Origin: Streptomyces bicolor | GTDB lineage: Bacteria > Actinomycetota > Actinomycetes > Streptomycetales > Streptomycetaceae | Assembly (NCBI RefSeq): GCF_000719285.1 | Contig: NZ_JOFS01000073.1 | Coordinates: 1 to 11,282 of the forward strand | Direction: 5' to 3' | DNA length: 11,282 nucleotides | Shown here: piece after piece, positions 1 to 6,589 of the stretch | Position numbering within the stretch: the first letter of the stretch is position 1 | Layout of the letters: every line of letters begins with the position of its first letter | Position numbers and translations under genes: made by a program | The notes under the pieces: generated by a model | Databases searched by the model: none | Told to the model about the DNA's origin: nothing | Seen by the model: the letters and a program-made list of their open reading frames with translations, nothing else

Positions 1-127
1 CCACCCCGTCCGGGGACCGCAGCACCTGCGCCGCAAAAGCCGCCTGCACCGAACCGGCACCGATCAACGCCGCGCTCGAATCGACCGACCGATCGTCGGT
101 GACATCAACAGCACCCGCAGCACGCAT
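1..127 (-). CDS. NRPS, N-terminal fragment (start of an adenylation domain), runs off the left edge
   Basis: The ATG at 127 opens a frame that stays open to the window edge, giving 42 codons (MRAAGAVDV... to ...VLRSPDGV). The stretch SVQAAFAAQVLRSPDGV matches the usual opening of NRPS adenylation domains (x-F-x-x-Q-V-x-R-x-P-D-x-V), so this looks like an NRPS that begins with an A domain and no preceding condensation domain, as in an initiation module or a stand-alone A-PCP protein. The start lies 6 bases after the hydratase stop. An AGAAGG ribosome site at 137-142 sits inside the hydratase 3' end with a 9-base spacer, so translation is probably coupled and the gene is the last visible member of the long minus-strand operon. 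The substrate cannot be read because the specificity-code region lies outside the window. The same start is repeated in inverted orientation at 11033. Confidence 0.75.
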   Translation of the reverse strand, partial: MRAAGAVDVTDDRSVDSSAALIGAGSVQAAFAAQVLRSPDGV

Positions 128-138
128 TACCCATCACC
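1..138. repeat. Left arm of a 138-bp near-perfect inverted repeat
   Basis: Positions 1-138 are the reverse complement of 11022-11159 with a single difference (T at 100 against G at 11060, expected A). The repeat covers the last 3 bases of the AGAAGG-GTGA region, the hydratase stop, the 6-base gap and the first 42 NRPS codons, and continues to the window edge. Confidence 0.97.
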
Positions 139-943
139 TTCTTTCGATCTCGCATGTGTTGCGCATAGAAAGGGATACGGATCCCAAGGACCCGAATGAC
201 GCCCTGACGGTGGCGCCGGCCTCGAGATCGATCGCTGCGGCCAGCGATCCGGCCAGGACCACGTCGCCGGCACCGATCCCCGCGCCGAAAGAGGCCAAGA
301 TGCGTACCAGGCATGCCACGGACTCCGCCGGATGCCCCATCACGGCCGAACCGTTCGCCGTCAGGACGGACTCACCCGACTCGAACACCATCGTCTCGGC
401 GGCGAGGTCGCGCCCGTCGAAGGGAACGCCCTTGCCCAGGACGGCCATGGCCGACGAGGCGTTGTCCGCGACGGTGTCCACCCACGCGATGTCCCAGTTC
501 TCGATACGGCTGTCGAGCACCTCCAGGGCCGGGTAGAGCTCGGTGGTGACGGCCAGGACATCCGCGGCCGTCGTGCGGGGACCGGAGAGGTCGGCGCCGA
601 TCCGGAACGCGATCTCCCCCTCGACCTTGGGCGAGATGAACCGTTCCGGATCGAGGCCGGCGCCGTCGGCGAGGAGCATGCCTTCGGTCAGAAACCCGAA
701 ATCCGGCTCATCGACACCGAACATCTCCTGGATCGCGACGCTTGTGGCGCCGACCTTGTACCCGGCGTGCACCGCTCCGTCCTTGTGTTCAAGGGCACGG
801 AGCGCACGCTGGACGATGTAGGCGTCCTGCGCGGTGAAATCGGGATACCGGGCGGAGATGGGCGGTATCGGCTTGCGCTCGTTCTTGGCGTTCCGCAGTT
901 CGCCGGCTATCCGCTCGTGAACGGCGTGGGGACCATGCAGCAT
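134..943 (-). CDS. 2-oxopent-4-enoate hydratase / 4-oxalocrotonate decarboxylase family (MhpD-like)
   Basis: The protein has 269 residues, the normal length for the MhpD/DmpE/DmpH fold. Visible family motifs are GYKVGATS (61-68), PKVEGEIAF (105-113), ALEVLDSRIENW (139-150), VADNASS (158-164) and the C-terminal LAGSLAAAIDLEAGATV block (230-246). E108, E110 and E141 occupy the places of the Mg-binding glutamates. In catabolism the family adds water to 2-hydroxypenta-2,4-dienoate to give 4-hydroxy-2-oxovalerate. Here the gene follows an aldolase that makes that product and precedes an NRPS, so I infer it works in the dehydrating direction or on a methylated analogue. The ATG at 943 was chosen because GAGG (951-954) sits 7 bases upstream and the first family motifs fall at normal distances; longer frames upstream only run into the methyltransferase gene. 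It lies 17 bases after the methyltransferase stop. A decarboxylase role (DmpH type) cannot be excluded from sequence alone. Confidence 0.85.
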   Translation of the reverse strand: MLHGPHAVHERIAGELRNAKNERKPIPPISARYPDFTAQDAYIVQRALRALEHKDGAVHAGYKVGATSVAIQEMFGVDEPDFGFLTEGMLLADGAGLDPERFISPKVEGEIAFRIGADLSGPRTTAADVLAVTTELYPALEVLDSRIENWDIAWVDTVADNASSAMAVLGKGVPFDGRDLAAETMVFESGESVLTANGSAVMGHPAESVACLVRILASFGAGIGAGDVVLAGSLAAAIDLEAGATVRASFGSLGSVSLSMRNTCEIERR

Positions 944-960
944 GACTCGTCCTCGGGGAG

Positions 961-1941
961 TTACTTGGTCGCCAGGAACAGCCGGCCACCCGGCATGACC
1001 TGCGAGACGCATTCGACGTTCGAGAAGCCCGCGCTGCGGAACTTCTCGACCCACTGGTCCTCGGTGGGAAGCTCGACTCCCATGAAGGTCGAGTGCAGGT
1101 AGGTGAAGAGAGCGCTGAACTTGCGCTCGCGGTCCTCCTGCCCGTACGAGACCGCGTCGACCACGGCCACGAGCCCGCCGGGCGCGAGGGCCTTGTGGCA
1201 CGTGCGCAGCACGTCGTCGAAGGCGGCTTCGTCCTGCAGGACGTCGTGCATCACGAAGCAGGCCTGGATGACATCCGCCCCCTCCAGCGGGCTGGGATCG
1301 GCGATCAGCGACTCGACCGACCGCTCGACGACCTGCAGCCGGCCGTCCACGCCGGCTCGTCCCGCGGCCTCTCGCGCAGCAGCGCAGGCACCCGCGCTCA
1401 GGTCGAGGGCGACACCGGTACGGCGGTCGTCCTGAACGAGAAGGTCGATGAGCAGACCGGCCGCGCCCGCGCCGAGGTCGACGACGTGCTTCGCGTCGGC
1501 GGCCACCACCCGGTCGACAACGGCGGGGTAGAAGGTCCGGTCCCCGATCCAGCGCGAGCTGACCGCCACCCGGCGGCCGTCGCGGCGGTAGGCGTCGGCG
1601 GCGGACTCGCTGTCGGTGAGGAAGGCCCGCGCGTTCTGCAGGAACGGGCTGTTGGCCGTCAGCGCCCAGGACAGGTACCCGACCTCGTGCCGCCAGTCCG
1701 CGTAGTCGTCGGACGGGCGGTACCGGTCGTTCCCGTCCTCGGCGGTGAGCAGCCCGGCGGCCGACAGCGCATGCACGAAGCCCTTGAGACTGTCCTCGGA
1801 GAGACCGGTCGCCCCGGCCAGATCCGCGGCGCCGAAGGTGCGGCCCGAGTCCAGCACCTCGTCCACGCCGATCTCGGCGGCGATCTGCAGCAGCGCGGCG
1901 ACCGCCGCGAAATCCGCTCCCGCCTCACGCACGGAATTCAT
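961..1941 (-). CDS. SAM-dependent methyltransferase, winged-helix O-MT fold; candidate 2-oxo acid C-methyltransferase
   Basis: The protein has 326 residues. An N-terminal winged-helix/dimerisation region (about 10-90; LAGATGLSEDSLKGFVHALSA) resembles the plant-type and actinomycete small-molecule methyltransferase family. The SAM motif VVDLGAGAAGLLIDLL is at 153-168, the acidic residue after strand 2 is in VALD (177-180), and a post-motif block MHDVLQDE (231-238) carries the usual catalytic-position His232. A second histidine, H283 (YLHSTFMG), lies 51 residues later. From memory, this nearly matches the spacing of the two iron-binding histidines of MppJ, which methylates the beta carbon of phenylpyruvate. 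That and the location between the aldolase and hydratase suggest C3-methylation of a 2-oxo acid rather than O-methylation. AAGGAG at 1953-1958 supports ATG 1941 (11-base spacer) or GTG 1947 (5-base spacer). An ATG at 1977 that overlaps the aldolase stop as TGATG is also possible and would add 12 residues. The family is certain; the substrate is inferred. Confidence 0.8.
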   Translation of the reverse strand: MNSVREAGADFAAVAALLQIAAEIGVDEVLDSGRTFGAADLAGATGLSEDSLKGFVHALSAAGLLTAEDGNDRYRPSDDYADWRHEVGYLSWALTANSPFLQNARAFLTDSESAADAYRRDGRRVAVSSRWIGDRTFYPAVVDRVVAADAKHVVDLGAGAAGLLIDLLVQDDRRTGVALDLSAGACAAAREAAGRAGVDGRLQVVERSVESLIADPSPLEGADVIQACFVMHDVLQDEAAFDDVLRTCHKALAPGGLVAVVDAVSYGQEDRERKFSALFTYLHSTFMGVELPTEDQWVEKFRSAGFSNVECVSQVMPGGRLFLATK

Positions 1942-1952
1942 GTTCACCTGTA

Positions 1953-1958
1953 CTCCTT
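1953..1958 (-). promoter_or_regulatory. Ribosome binding site AAGGAG of the methyltransferase gene
   Basis: Read on the minus strand, AAGGAG lies 5 bases before GTG 1947 and 11 bases before ATG 1941. It argues against the upstream ATG at 1977, which has no comparable site in the end of the aldolase gene. Confidence 0.55.
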
Positions 1959-1976
1959 GTTTTTGCTGAAAGGTCA

Positions 1977-3014
1977 TCAAATGACGTCGTACAGCGAGTT
2001 CTTCTCGGCGAGACCCATCGCCACTTCGATGATGGTGTCCTCCTGACCTGCGACGACGCCCCTGCGGCCCAGCTCCATCAGGATTTCTCGCGGGTCCACC
2101 TTGAAGCGCTCCGCGGCGCGGCGGGTGGGGGCGGCGAATCCGGAGAAGACACCGGCGATACCGCTCGCGATGGTGACGCTGTCGTTCGTCGGAATGACCT
2201 TGACGAAGGTGGATTCCGCGAGATCGGCCGCGTCGAGTGCCGCGAACAGCTGGAGCCCGGTCTCGATCCGCTCCAGGTGCAGGTTCGCGGCGACCAGTTC
2301 GAGCGGTGCGTTGCCGGCCCCGGCGCCGAAGCCGCGCGCCGTCACGTCCACGATGGTCGCGCCGGCCTTGACGGCCGCCATGCTGTTGCCCACCGAGAGG
2401 CCGAGGTTGTTGTGGCCGTGGAAGCCGATCTCGATGTCGAGTGCCTCGACGAGCGCGCCGACCTTGTCCTGAACCACAGCCGGGGTGTACGCGCCGGCCG
2501 AGTCCATCAGGATGACCGCGTGTGCGCCGTACTCCTGCATGAGCCGCGCCTGCTTGACGAGCGTCTCGGTCGGCGCCATGTGGCTCATCAGCAGCATGCC
2601 CTTGACGGTCACATCCATCGCCCGGAGCATCGTGATCTGCTGGCGGGTCACATCCGCCTCGGTGCAGTGGGCAGCGACCCTGACCTCGTCGACTCCGCAC
2701 TCCAGCGCGGGCTTCAGATCTCGCTCGACCGTCGCGATCCCCGGGATGGACAGGACGCCCAGCCGCGTGTTCTTCAGTTGGGCGCGCGCGGCTTCGAGCA
2801 TCTCCCTGTCGGTCAGCGCGGCACGTCCGACCTGGATGGACGAGGCGCCGAGTCCATTGCCGTGCCCGACCTCAAGGAGGTCGGCCCCCGCGAGCTCTGC
2901 GGCCTTGGCATAGGAGGAGATGTCCGAATGACCCAGCTGGTGTGATACGGCGTGATTTCCGTCCCGCAGGGTCGTGTCACAGATCTTGAGCTGCCGCTCG
3001 GCATGTGCACTCAT
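1977..3014 (-). CDS. mhpE: 4-hydroxy-2-oxovalerate aldolase (DmpG/BphI/MhpE family)
   Basis: The protein has 345 residues, full family length. It is a metal-dependent pyruvate aldolase that reversibly splits 4-hydroxy-2-oxovalerate into pyruvate and acetaldehyde. The catalytic loop DTTLRDGNH (13-21) supplies R17, D18 and H21, at the same numbering as in DmpG, and FHGHNN (198-203) supplies the metal-ligand histidines H199 and H201. MSHM, GAGAGNAPLE and the C-terminal GGQED-like AGQED motif are also kept. The conserved active-site tyrosine of the family motif GVYSSF (Tyr290 in BphI, Tyr291 in DmpG) is phenylalanine here (F290 in GVFSGF). The start at 3014 overlaps the dehydrogenase stop as ATGA and has GGAGG about 7 bases upstream. 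The overlap fits the known physical complex of this aldolase with the acylating dehydrogenase, through which acetaldehyde is channelled. Given the context it probably works in the condensing direction to make a peptide building block. Confidence 0.93.
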   Translation of the reverse strand: MSAHAERQLKICDTTLRDGNHAVSHQLGHSDISSYAKAAELAGADLLEVGHGNGLGASSIQVGRAALTDREMLEAARAQLKNTRLGVLSIPGIATVERDLKPALECGVDEVRVAAHCTEADVTRQQITMLRAMDVTVKGMLLMSHMAPTETLVKQARLMQEYGAHAVILMDSAGAYTPAVVQDKVGALVEALDIEIGFHGHNNLGLSVGNSMAAVKAGATIVDVTARGFGAGAGNAPLELVAANLHLERIETGLQLFAALDAADLAESTFVKVIPTNDSVTIASGIAGVFSGFAAPTRRAAERFKVDPREILMELGRRGVVAGQEDTIIEVAMGLAEKNSLYDVI

Positions 3015-3907
3015 CGACGTGCCTCCGCCCGTCCTTCGGCGACAGCCACTGCCGCACAGGTGATGACGTCCAAATTCCCGGCGTAGCGCGGCAACCAGTC
3101 ACCGAGGCCTTCCACCTCGATGGTCACCATGATGCGATCGTCAACAGCCACCGGCGGAACGACAACGCGATAGCCCGGGACATAGGAATTGATCCGCTTC
3201 TCCATGGCGTCGACCGAGACGCGCAGCGCTTCCATATCGATCTTTTCGGAAGCCGGGACCGCGATGGTGTTCCGCATGACGATTCCCGGCTCCGCCGGAT
3301 TGATGATGAGAATCGTCTTGGCGGTGTCCACCTGGCAGAACTCGTAGGTGGCCCGCTGCGTCGTGAAAGCGTATTCGTCGATGTTCGCCCTCGTCGCGGG
3401 ACCGACACTCGCCGACGAGCTGGCCGTGGCGATCTCCAGGTATCCCAGGCCGCCGTCGGAGGCGTCGCTGAAGCAGCGAGCGATGGGCACCGCGGCCTGT
3501 CCGCCGCAGGTCACCATGGACACGTTCTGCTCGTCGAGGCACTCCTCCAGGTTGAGTGCCGGGACGCAGAACCTACCAAGATGCGCCGGCGTGAGGTCGA
3601 TGACCGGAATTCCCAGGCCCTCGAGGATCTTCCAGTTGCACAGCGCGTCCTGGGCCGACGTGGCATCGAACACCACGTCGATCCGGTCCGCCATCTCGGC
3701 AAGGGCGTCGATTCCGCCGGCCGTCGTCGGGATGCCGTGAGAAGTCGCGAGCGCGATACCCGGCGAGCTGTTGCGTCGGCCGACGAACGATTCGCACCGG
3801 AGCTGGGGCGAGGCCATGACCTTGAGCAGCAGATCGCAGCCGATGTTTCCCGTGCCTATGATAGCCACGCGAAGGGGGTCAGCAATGGATCCTTCTTGTG
3901 CGTACAT
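3011..3907 (-). CDS. mhpF: Acylating acetaldehyde dehydrogenase (DmpF/BphJ/MhpF family)
   Basis: The protein has 298 residues, slightly shorter than the roughly 310 usual for the family. It interconverts acetaldehyde + CoA + NAD and acetyl-CoA + NADH. The NAD-binding Rossmann motif VAIIGTGNIGCDLL lies at 14-27, and the catalytic cysteine is C134 in MVTCGGQA (131-138), the family signature. The domain following the Rossmann fold (IATASSSASVGPATRANIDEY, CQVDTAKTILIINPAEP) is also typical. AGGACAGGTGA just before ATG 3907 is a good ribosome site. The gene starts 32 bases after the prephenate dehydrogenase stop and overlaps the aldolase start by 4 bases. No phenol or biphenyl ring-cleavage genes are nearby, so I infer the enzyme reduces acetyl-CoA to acetaldehyde for the partner aldolase. 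NikA and NikB of nikkomycin biosynthesis are, from memory, a precedent for this enzyme pair in an antibiotic cluster. Confidence 0.93.
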   Translation of the reverse strand: MYAQEGSIADPLRVAIIGTGNIGCDLLLKVMASPQLRCESFVGRRNSSPGIALATSHGIPTTAGGIDALAEMADRIDVVFDATSAQDALCNWKILEGLGIPVIDLTPAHLGRFCVPALNLEECLDEQNVSMVTCGGQAAVPIARCFSDASDGGLGYLEIATASSSASVGPATRANIDEYAFTTQRATYEFCQVDTAKTILIINPAEPGIVMRNTIAVPASEKIDMEALRVSVDAMEKRINSYVPGYRVVVPPVAVDDRIMVTIEVEGLGDWLPRYAGNLDVITCAAVAVAEGRAEARR

Positions 3908-3939
3908 TCACCTGTCCTCTCTCTCGAAAAGGCTTTGAT

Positions 3940-5052
3940 TCAGGCTGAACAGGGCGTGCCGGCGACCGGGTCGACGGATTCGGCATTCCAACCGGCACGG
4001 CCCAGTTGCAGGACGATCTGGCCGACCCGCATCGCGGGCACCGCGAACATGACCGAGAACGTTCCTTCTTCCGCGGAGTACCGCGGCACCACGTCCTCCG
4101 GCTCCACCCGGAATTCCTTGAGCGCGTCCAGCAGGCGGACCAACTGCCCGGGGCGCTCCGGCACCAGGACCTCCAGGTGCGCCTGCCGGTCGGGACCCTG
4201 CCATCCCTGAATCGCCGCCAGTCCGGCAGCACCTCTGTTCAGCAGGTCGACCATCGGCTCCAGGCTCGGACTCCTGTTGTCCTGCGGTTCGCCGGACAGG
4301 TCGTCGAGCGTGGTCAGCAGTGTCGTCAGGTCGTCCCTCAGTTCCCGGAGCACTCCGGCGACAGCCGGTGCGTTGGCCTGCAGGATGTCGCTCCACAGCC
4401 CGGTGTCCCTGACAGCCATCCGCGTCACGTCGCACAGCTCTTGCCCCGCGAGCCGGAACGAGTCCCGCGAACCGTGTTGAAGTCGCGCGGCCATGAGACT
4501 GGCCACCAGATGAGGAGCGTGCGAGGTCAACGCCACCGCGTCGTCGTGCGCGCGACCCCCCATGATCACTGGAACGGCCCCGCACAACGCGATCATTTCG
4601 AGCACCCGGTTCACCGCGTCCTGGGACGTCGACTCCGACGGCGTCAGGACCCAGGCCCGGTCCTCGAACAGATCCGCGCGGGCGGCAAGCGGACCGCCTC
4701 GCTCACCGCCGGCAAGAGGATGTCCACCGACGTAGCTGGACGGGGTCACCTCCCGTGCCAACTGTGCCTTCACACTGGCCACGTCGGTGTAGCTCCGGGC
4801 CAGCCCTCGTGCCCGCATCTCCGCGAGCACACCGCCGACCGCGCTCGGCGGTACGGCGATCACCGCCAGGTCGACCTGCTCGTCCGAAGGACCAGCCACT
4901 CCCGCCCCCAACGCGGCGGCCGTGCGAGCGGCTACTTCGTCCTGGTCGAGCAGATGCACCTTTATCCCGTGCCGGCTCACGGCCAGTCCGATCGACGTAC
5001 CGATCAGGCCCGTGCCGACCACAGCCATCGTTCGCATCACCGAAACCCCCAT
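3940..5052 (-). CDS. pdh: Prephenate dehydrogenase (TyrA type) for Hpg precursor supply
   Basis: The protein has 370 residues. It oxidises and decarboxylates prephenate to 4-hydroxyphenylpyruvate, the substrate of HmaS. The NAD(P) Rossmann motif VVGTGLIGTSIG lies at 11-22, the active-site histidine is H111 in GGHPLAGGERGG, a second conserved histidine block is SHAPHLVASLMA (177-188), and R211 in DVTRMA fits the conserved substrate arginine. The C-terminal ~80 residues (292-340, HLEVLVPERPGQLVRLLDAL...) look like an ACT-type regulatory domain. Glycopeptide and other Hpg clusters usually carry such a dedicated copy to raise the 4-hydroxyphenylpyruvate pool. The start is uncertain: ATG 5052 or the second ATG at 5037, where the Rossmann strand begins almost at once; neither has a strong ribosome site. 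It begins about 21 bases after the halogenase stop. Confidence 0.92.
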   Translation of the reverse strand: MGVSVMRTMAVVGTGLIGTSIGLAVSRHGIKVHLLDQDEVAARTAAALGAGVAGPSDEQVDLAVIAVPPSAVGGVLAEMRARGLARSYTDVASVKAQLAREVTPSSYVGGHPLAGGERGGPLAARADLFEDRAWVLTPSESTSQDAVNRVLEMIALCGAVPVIMGGRAHDDAVALTSHAPHLVASLMAARLQHGSRDSFRLAGQELCDVTRMAVRDTGLWSDILQANAPAVAGVLRELRDDLTTLLTTLDDLSGEPQDNRSPSLEPMVDLLNRGAAGLAAIQGWQGPDRQAHLEVLVPERPGQLVRLLDALKEFRVEPEDVVPRYSAEEGTFSVMFAVPAMRVGQIVLQLGRAGWNAESVDPVAGTPCSA

Positions 5053-5073
5053 GCCGCCGACTGCCTGGAAAGG

Positions 5074-6564
5074 TCAGTAGCGGAAGTCCGCCCAGTGCAT
5101 TCCGTCGGCGGACGGCACCAGACCGCCGTCCCGGATCGGACCCTCGTCGTCGAGAACCTCGCCCAGCGAGGCATGGAGCTGGATCTTGGCCCCCTCCTCG
5201 AGCACGGACTGGACGAGCGTCGAGTCGAACAGGTCGCGCTCCGTTCCGCCCTCGCCCGCGGGCTGGTCGACCAGCTCGGAGAACTCCCGGAACGTGGACT
5301 CGCGCTGCTCGGCGTAGGAAGCGGCGTTGACCAGACCGCTCTCGTGCGAAGCTCCACCGCCGACCAGTTCGACGAAGGACTCGACTCCGGGTGCCGAGCT
5401 GTTCGTGACCTTCTTGGCGGTCCAGAAGTACGAGTCCTCGTCCTGGTGCATGTCGTAGAACGCCACCAGGAAGTCATGGAAGAGCGAGTACTCGTTCCGG
5501 TACCGCGCCTCGTACTCCTCGAAGCACTTCGCCTCCTCGAGGCCCCCGCTCAGCGAGGAGTTGATGGAGCGAGCGGCCAGCAGACCGCTGTAGGTGGCGA
5601 GGTGGACGCCGGAGGAGAAGACCGGATCGATGAAGCAGGCCGCATCGCCGACCAGGACCATGCCGGGTCGCCAGAACTTGTCCTGGCAGTACGAGTAGTC
5701 CTTGCGGACCCGGATCTCACCGTAGGGCCCGCTCTCCACCCGGCGCGCCTCGGACAGGTACTCCGCGATGAGCGGGCACTCGTCGATCAGGCTCATCAGA
5801 GCCTTCTCCCGGTCCCCCTGCACCCGGTCCAGGGACTCGCGCCGCAGTACCGCGCCGACGCTGGTGAGCTCATCGGTGAGCGGGATGTACCAGAACCAGC
5901 CGGCGTCGAAGGCGGCGCAGAGGATGTTGCCGGAGTTGGGCGCGGGAAGCCGCTTTCCGCCCTCGAAGTACCCGAAGAGTGCGATGTTCTGGAAGAAGTC
6001 CGAGTAGTGCCGGGTACCGCCGATCCGGCCGTGAATGCGGCTCTTGTTGCCCGAGGCGTCCACCACGAAGCGGCTGTGCACCTCGTGCCGGACCCCGTCG
6101 GCGTCGGCGTAGAGCACCCCGCTGACGCGGCCGTCCTCCTCGATCACATCCACCACGGAGCTCTTCTCGCGGACCTCGACGCCCTTGCTGCGTGCGTTGT
6201 CCAGGAGGATCTGGTCGAACTTCATCCGCTCGACCTGGTAGGCCAGCGAGGTCGGGCCCGAGAAGGTCTCGGAGACGGAGAAGGAGAACGTCCACGGCTC
6301 GGGGCTGCGCCCCCATCGGAAGGTGCCGCCGCGCTTGGGCATGAACGCGGCCTTCTCCAGCTCCTCCGAGACACCGAGGAGCCGGCAGATACCGTGCACC
6401 GTCGACGGCAGGAGGGACTCCCCGATCTGGTACCGGGGGAACTCCTCCTTCTCCAGCAGCAGAACTCGGTGACCCTGCATGGCCACCAGGGTGGAAACGG
6501 TGGAACCGCCCGGCCCACCACCGACGACGACCACGTCGAACTCGTGGTCGTTCTTTTCAGGCAT
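5074..6564 (-). CDS. Flavin-dependent halogenase of the glycopeptide type (phenolic residue chlorinase)
   Basis: The protein has 496 residues, the size of the glycopeptide halogenases (VhaA/BhaA/StaI group), which it resembles over its whole length. It uses FADH2, O2 and chloride to form HOCl and chlorinate a phenol ring, in this subgroup normally while the amino acid is held on a peptidyl carrier protein. Visible motifs are the FAD motif VVVVGGGPGGS (11-21), KRGGTFRWG (77-85) with K77 as the halogenase lysine, the halogenase signature WFWYIP (223-228; W-x-W-x-I-P) and GDAACFIDPVFSSGVH (306-321). ATG 6564 was chosen because GGAAGGAGAGG precedes it and the protein then starts as its relatives do. 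It lies 25 bases after the HmO stop. No flavin reductase is seen here; a general cellular one may serve. The target ring could be Hpg, Tyr or beta-hydroxytyrosine. Nearby Hpg genes favour Hpg but do not prove it. Confidence 0.93.
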   Translation of the reverse strand: MPEKNDHEFDVVVVGGGPGGSTVSTLVAMQGHRVLLLEKEEFPRYQIGESLLPSTVHGICRLLGVSEELEKAAFMPKRGGTFRWGRSPEPWTFSFSVSETFSGPTSLAYQVERMKFDQILLDNARSKGVEVREKSSVVDVIEEDGRVSGVLYADADGVRHEVHSRFVVDASGNKSRIHGRIGGTRHYSDFFQNIALFGYFEGGKRLPAPNSGNILCAAFDAGWFWYIPLTDELTSVGAVLRRESLDRVQGDREKALMSLIDECPLIAEYLSEARRVESGPYGEIRVRKDYSYCQDKFWRPGMVLVGDAACFIDPVFSSGVHLATYSGLLAARSINSSLSGGLEEAKCFEEYEARYRNEYSLFHDFLVAFYDMHQDEDSYFWTAKKVTNSSAPGVESFVELVGGGASHESGLVNAASYAEQRESTFREFSELVDQPAGEGGTERDLFDSTLVQSVLEEGAKIQLHASLGEVLDDEGPIRDGGLVPSADGMHWADFRY

Positions 6565-6589
6565 GGATTCCTCTCCTTCCGAAGTTGAT

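Noticed and set aside
944..1201. N-terminal extension of the hydratase frame
   Set aside because: It would lie inside the 3' end of the methyltransferase gene and is arginine/glycine-rich without family similarity; ATG 943 has a ribosome site and gives normal length.
134..3907. A purely catabolic aromatic-degradation operon
   Set aside because: No dioxygenase or hydrolase is present, a methyltransferase sits inside the block, and the genes are fused by overlaps and short gaps into an Hpg/NRPS operon; kept only as the alternative to be excluded.
4006..6588. 860-codon plus-strand open frame opposite the halogenase and prephenate dehydrogenase
   Set aside because: It covers two well-identified minus-strand genes, shows no domain, and is the usual GC-rich antisense artefact.
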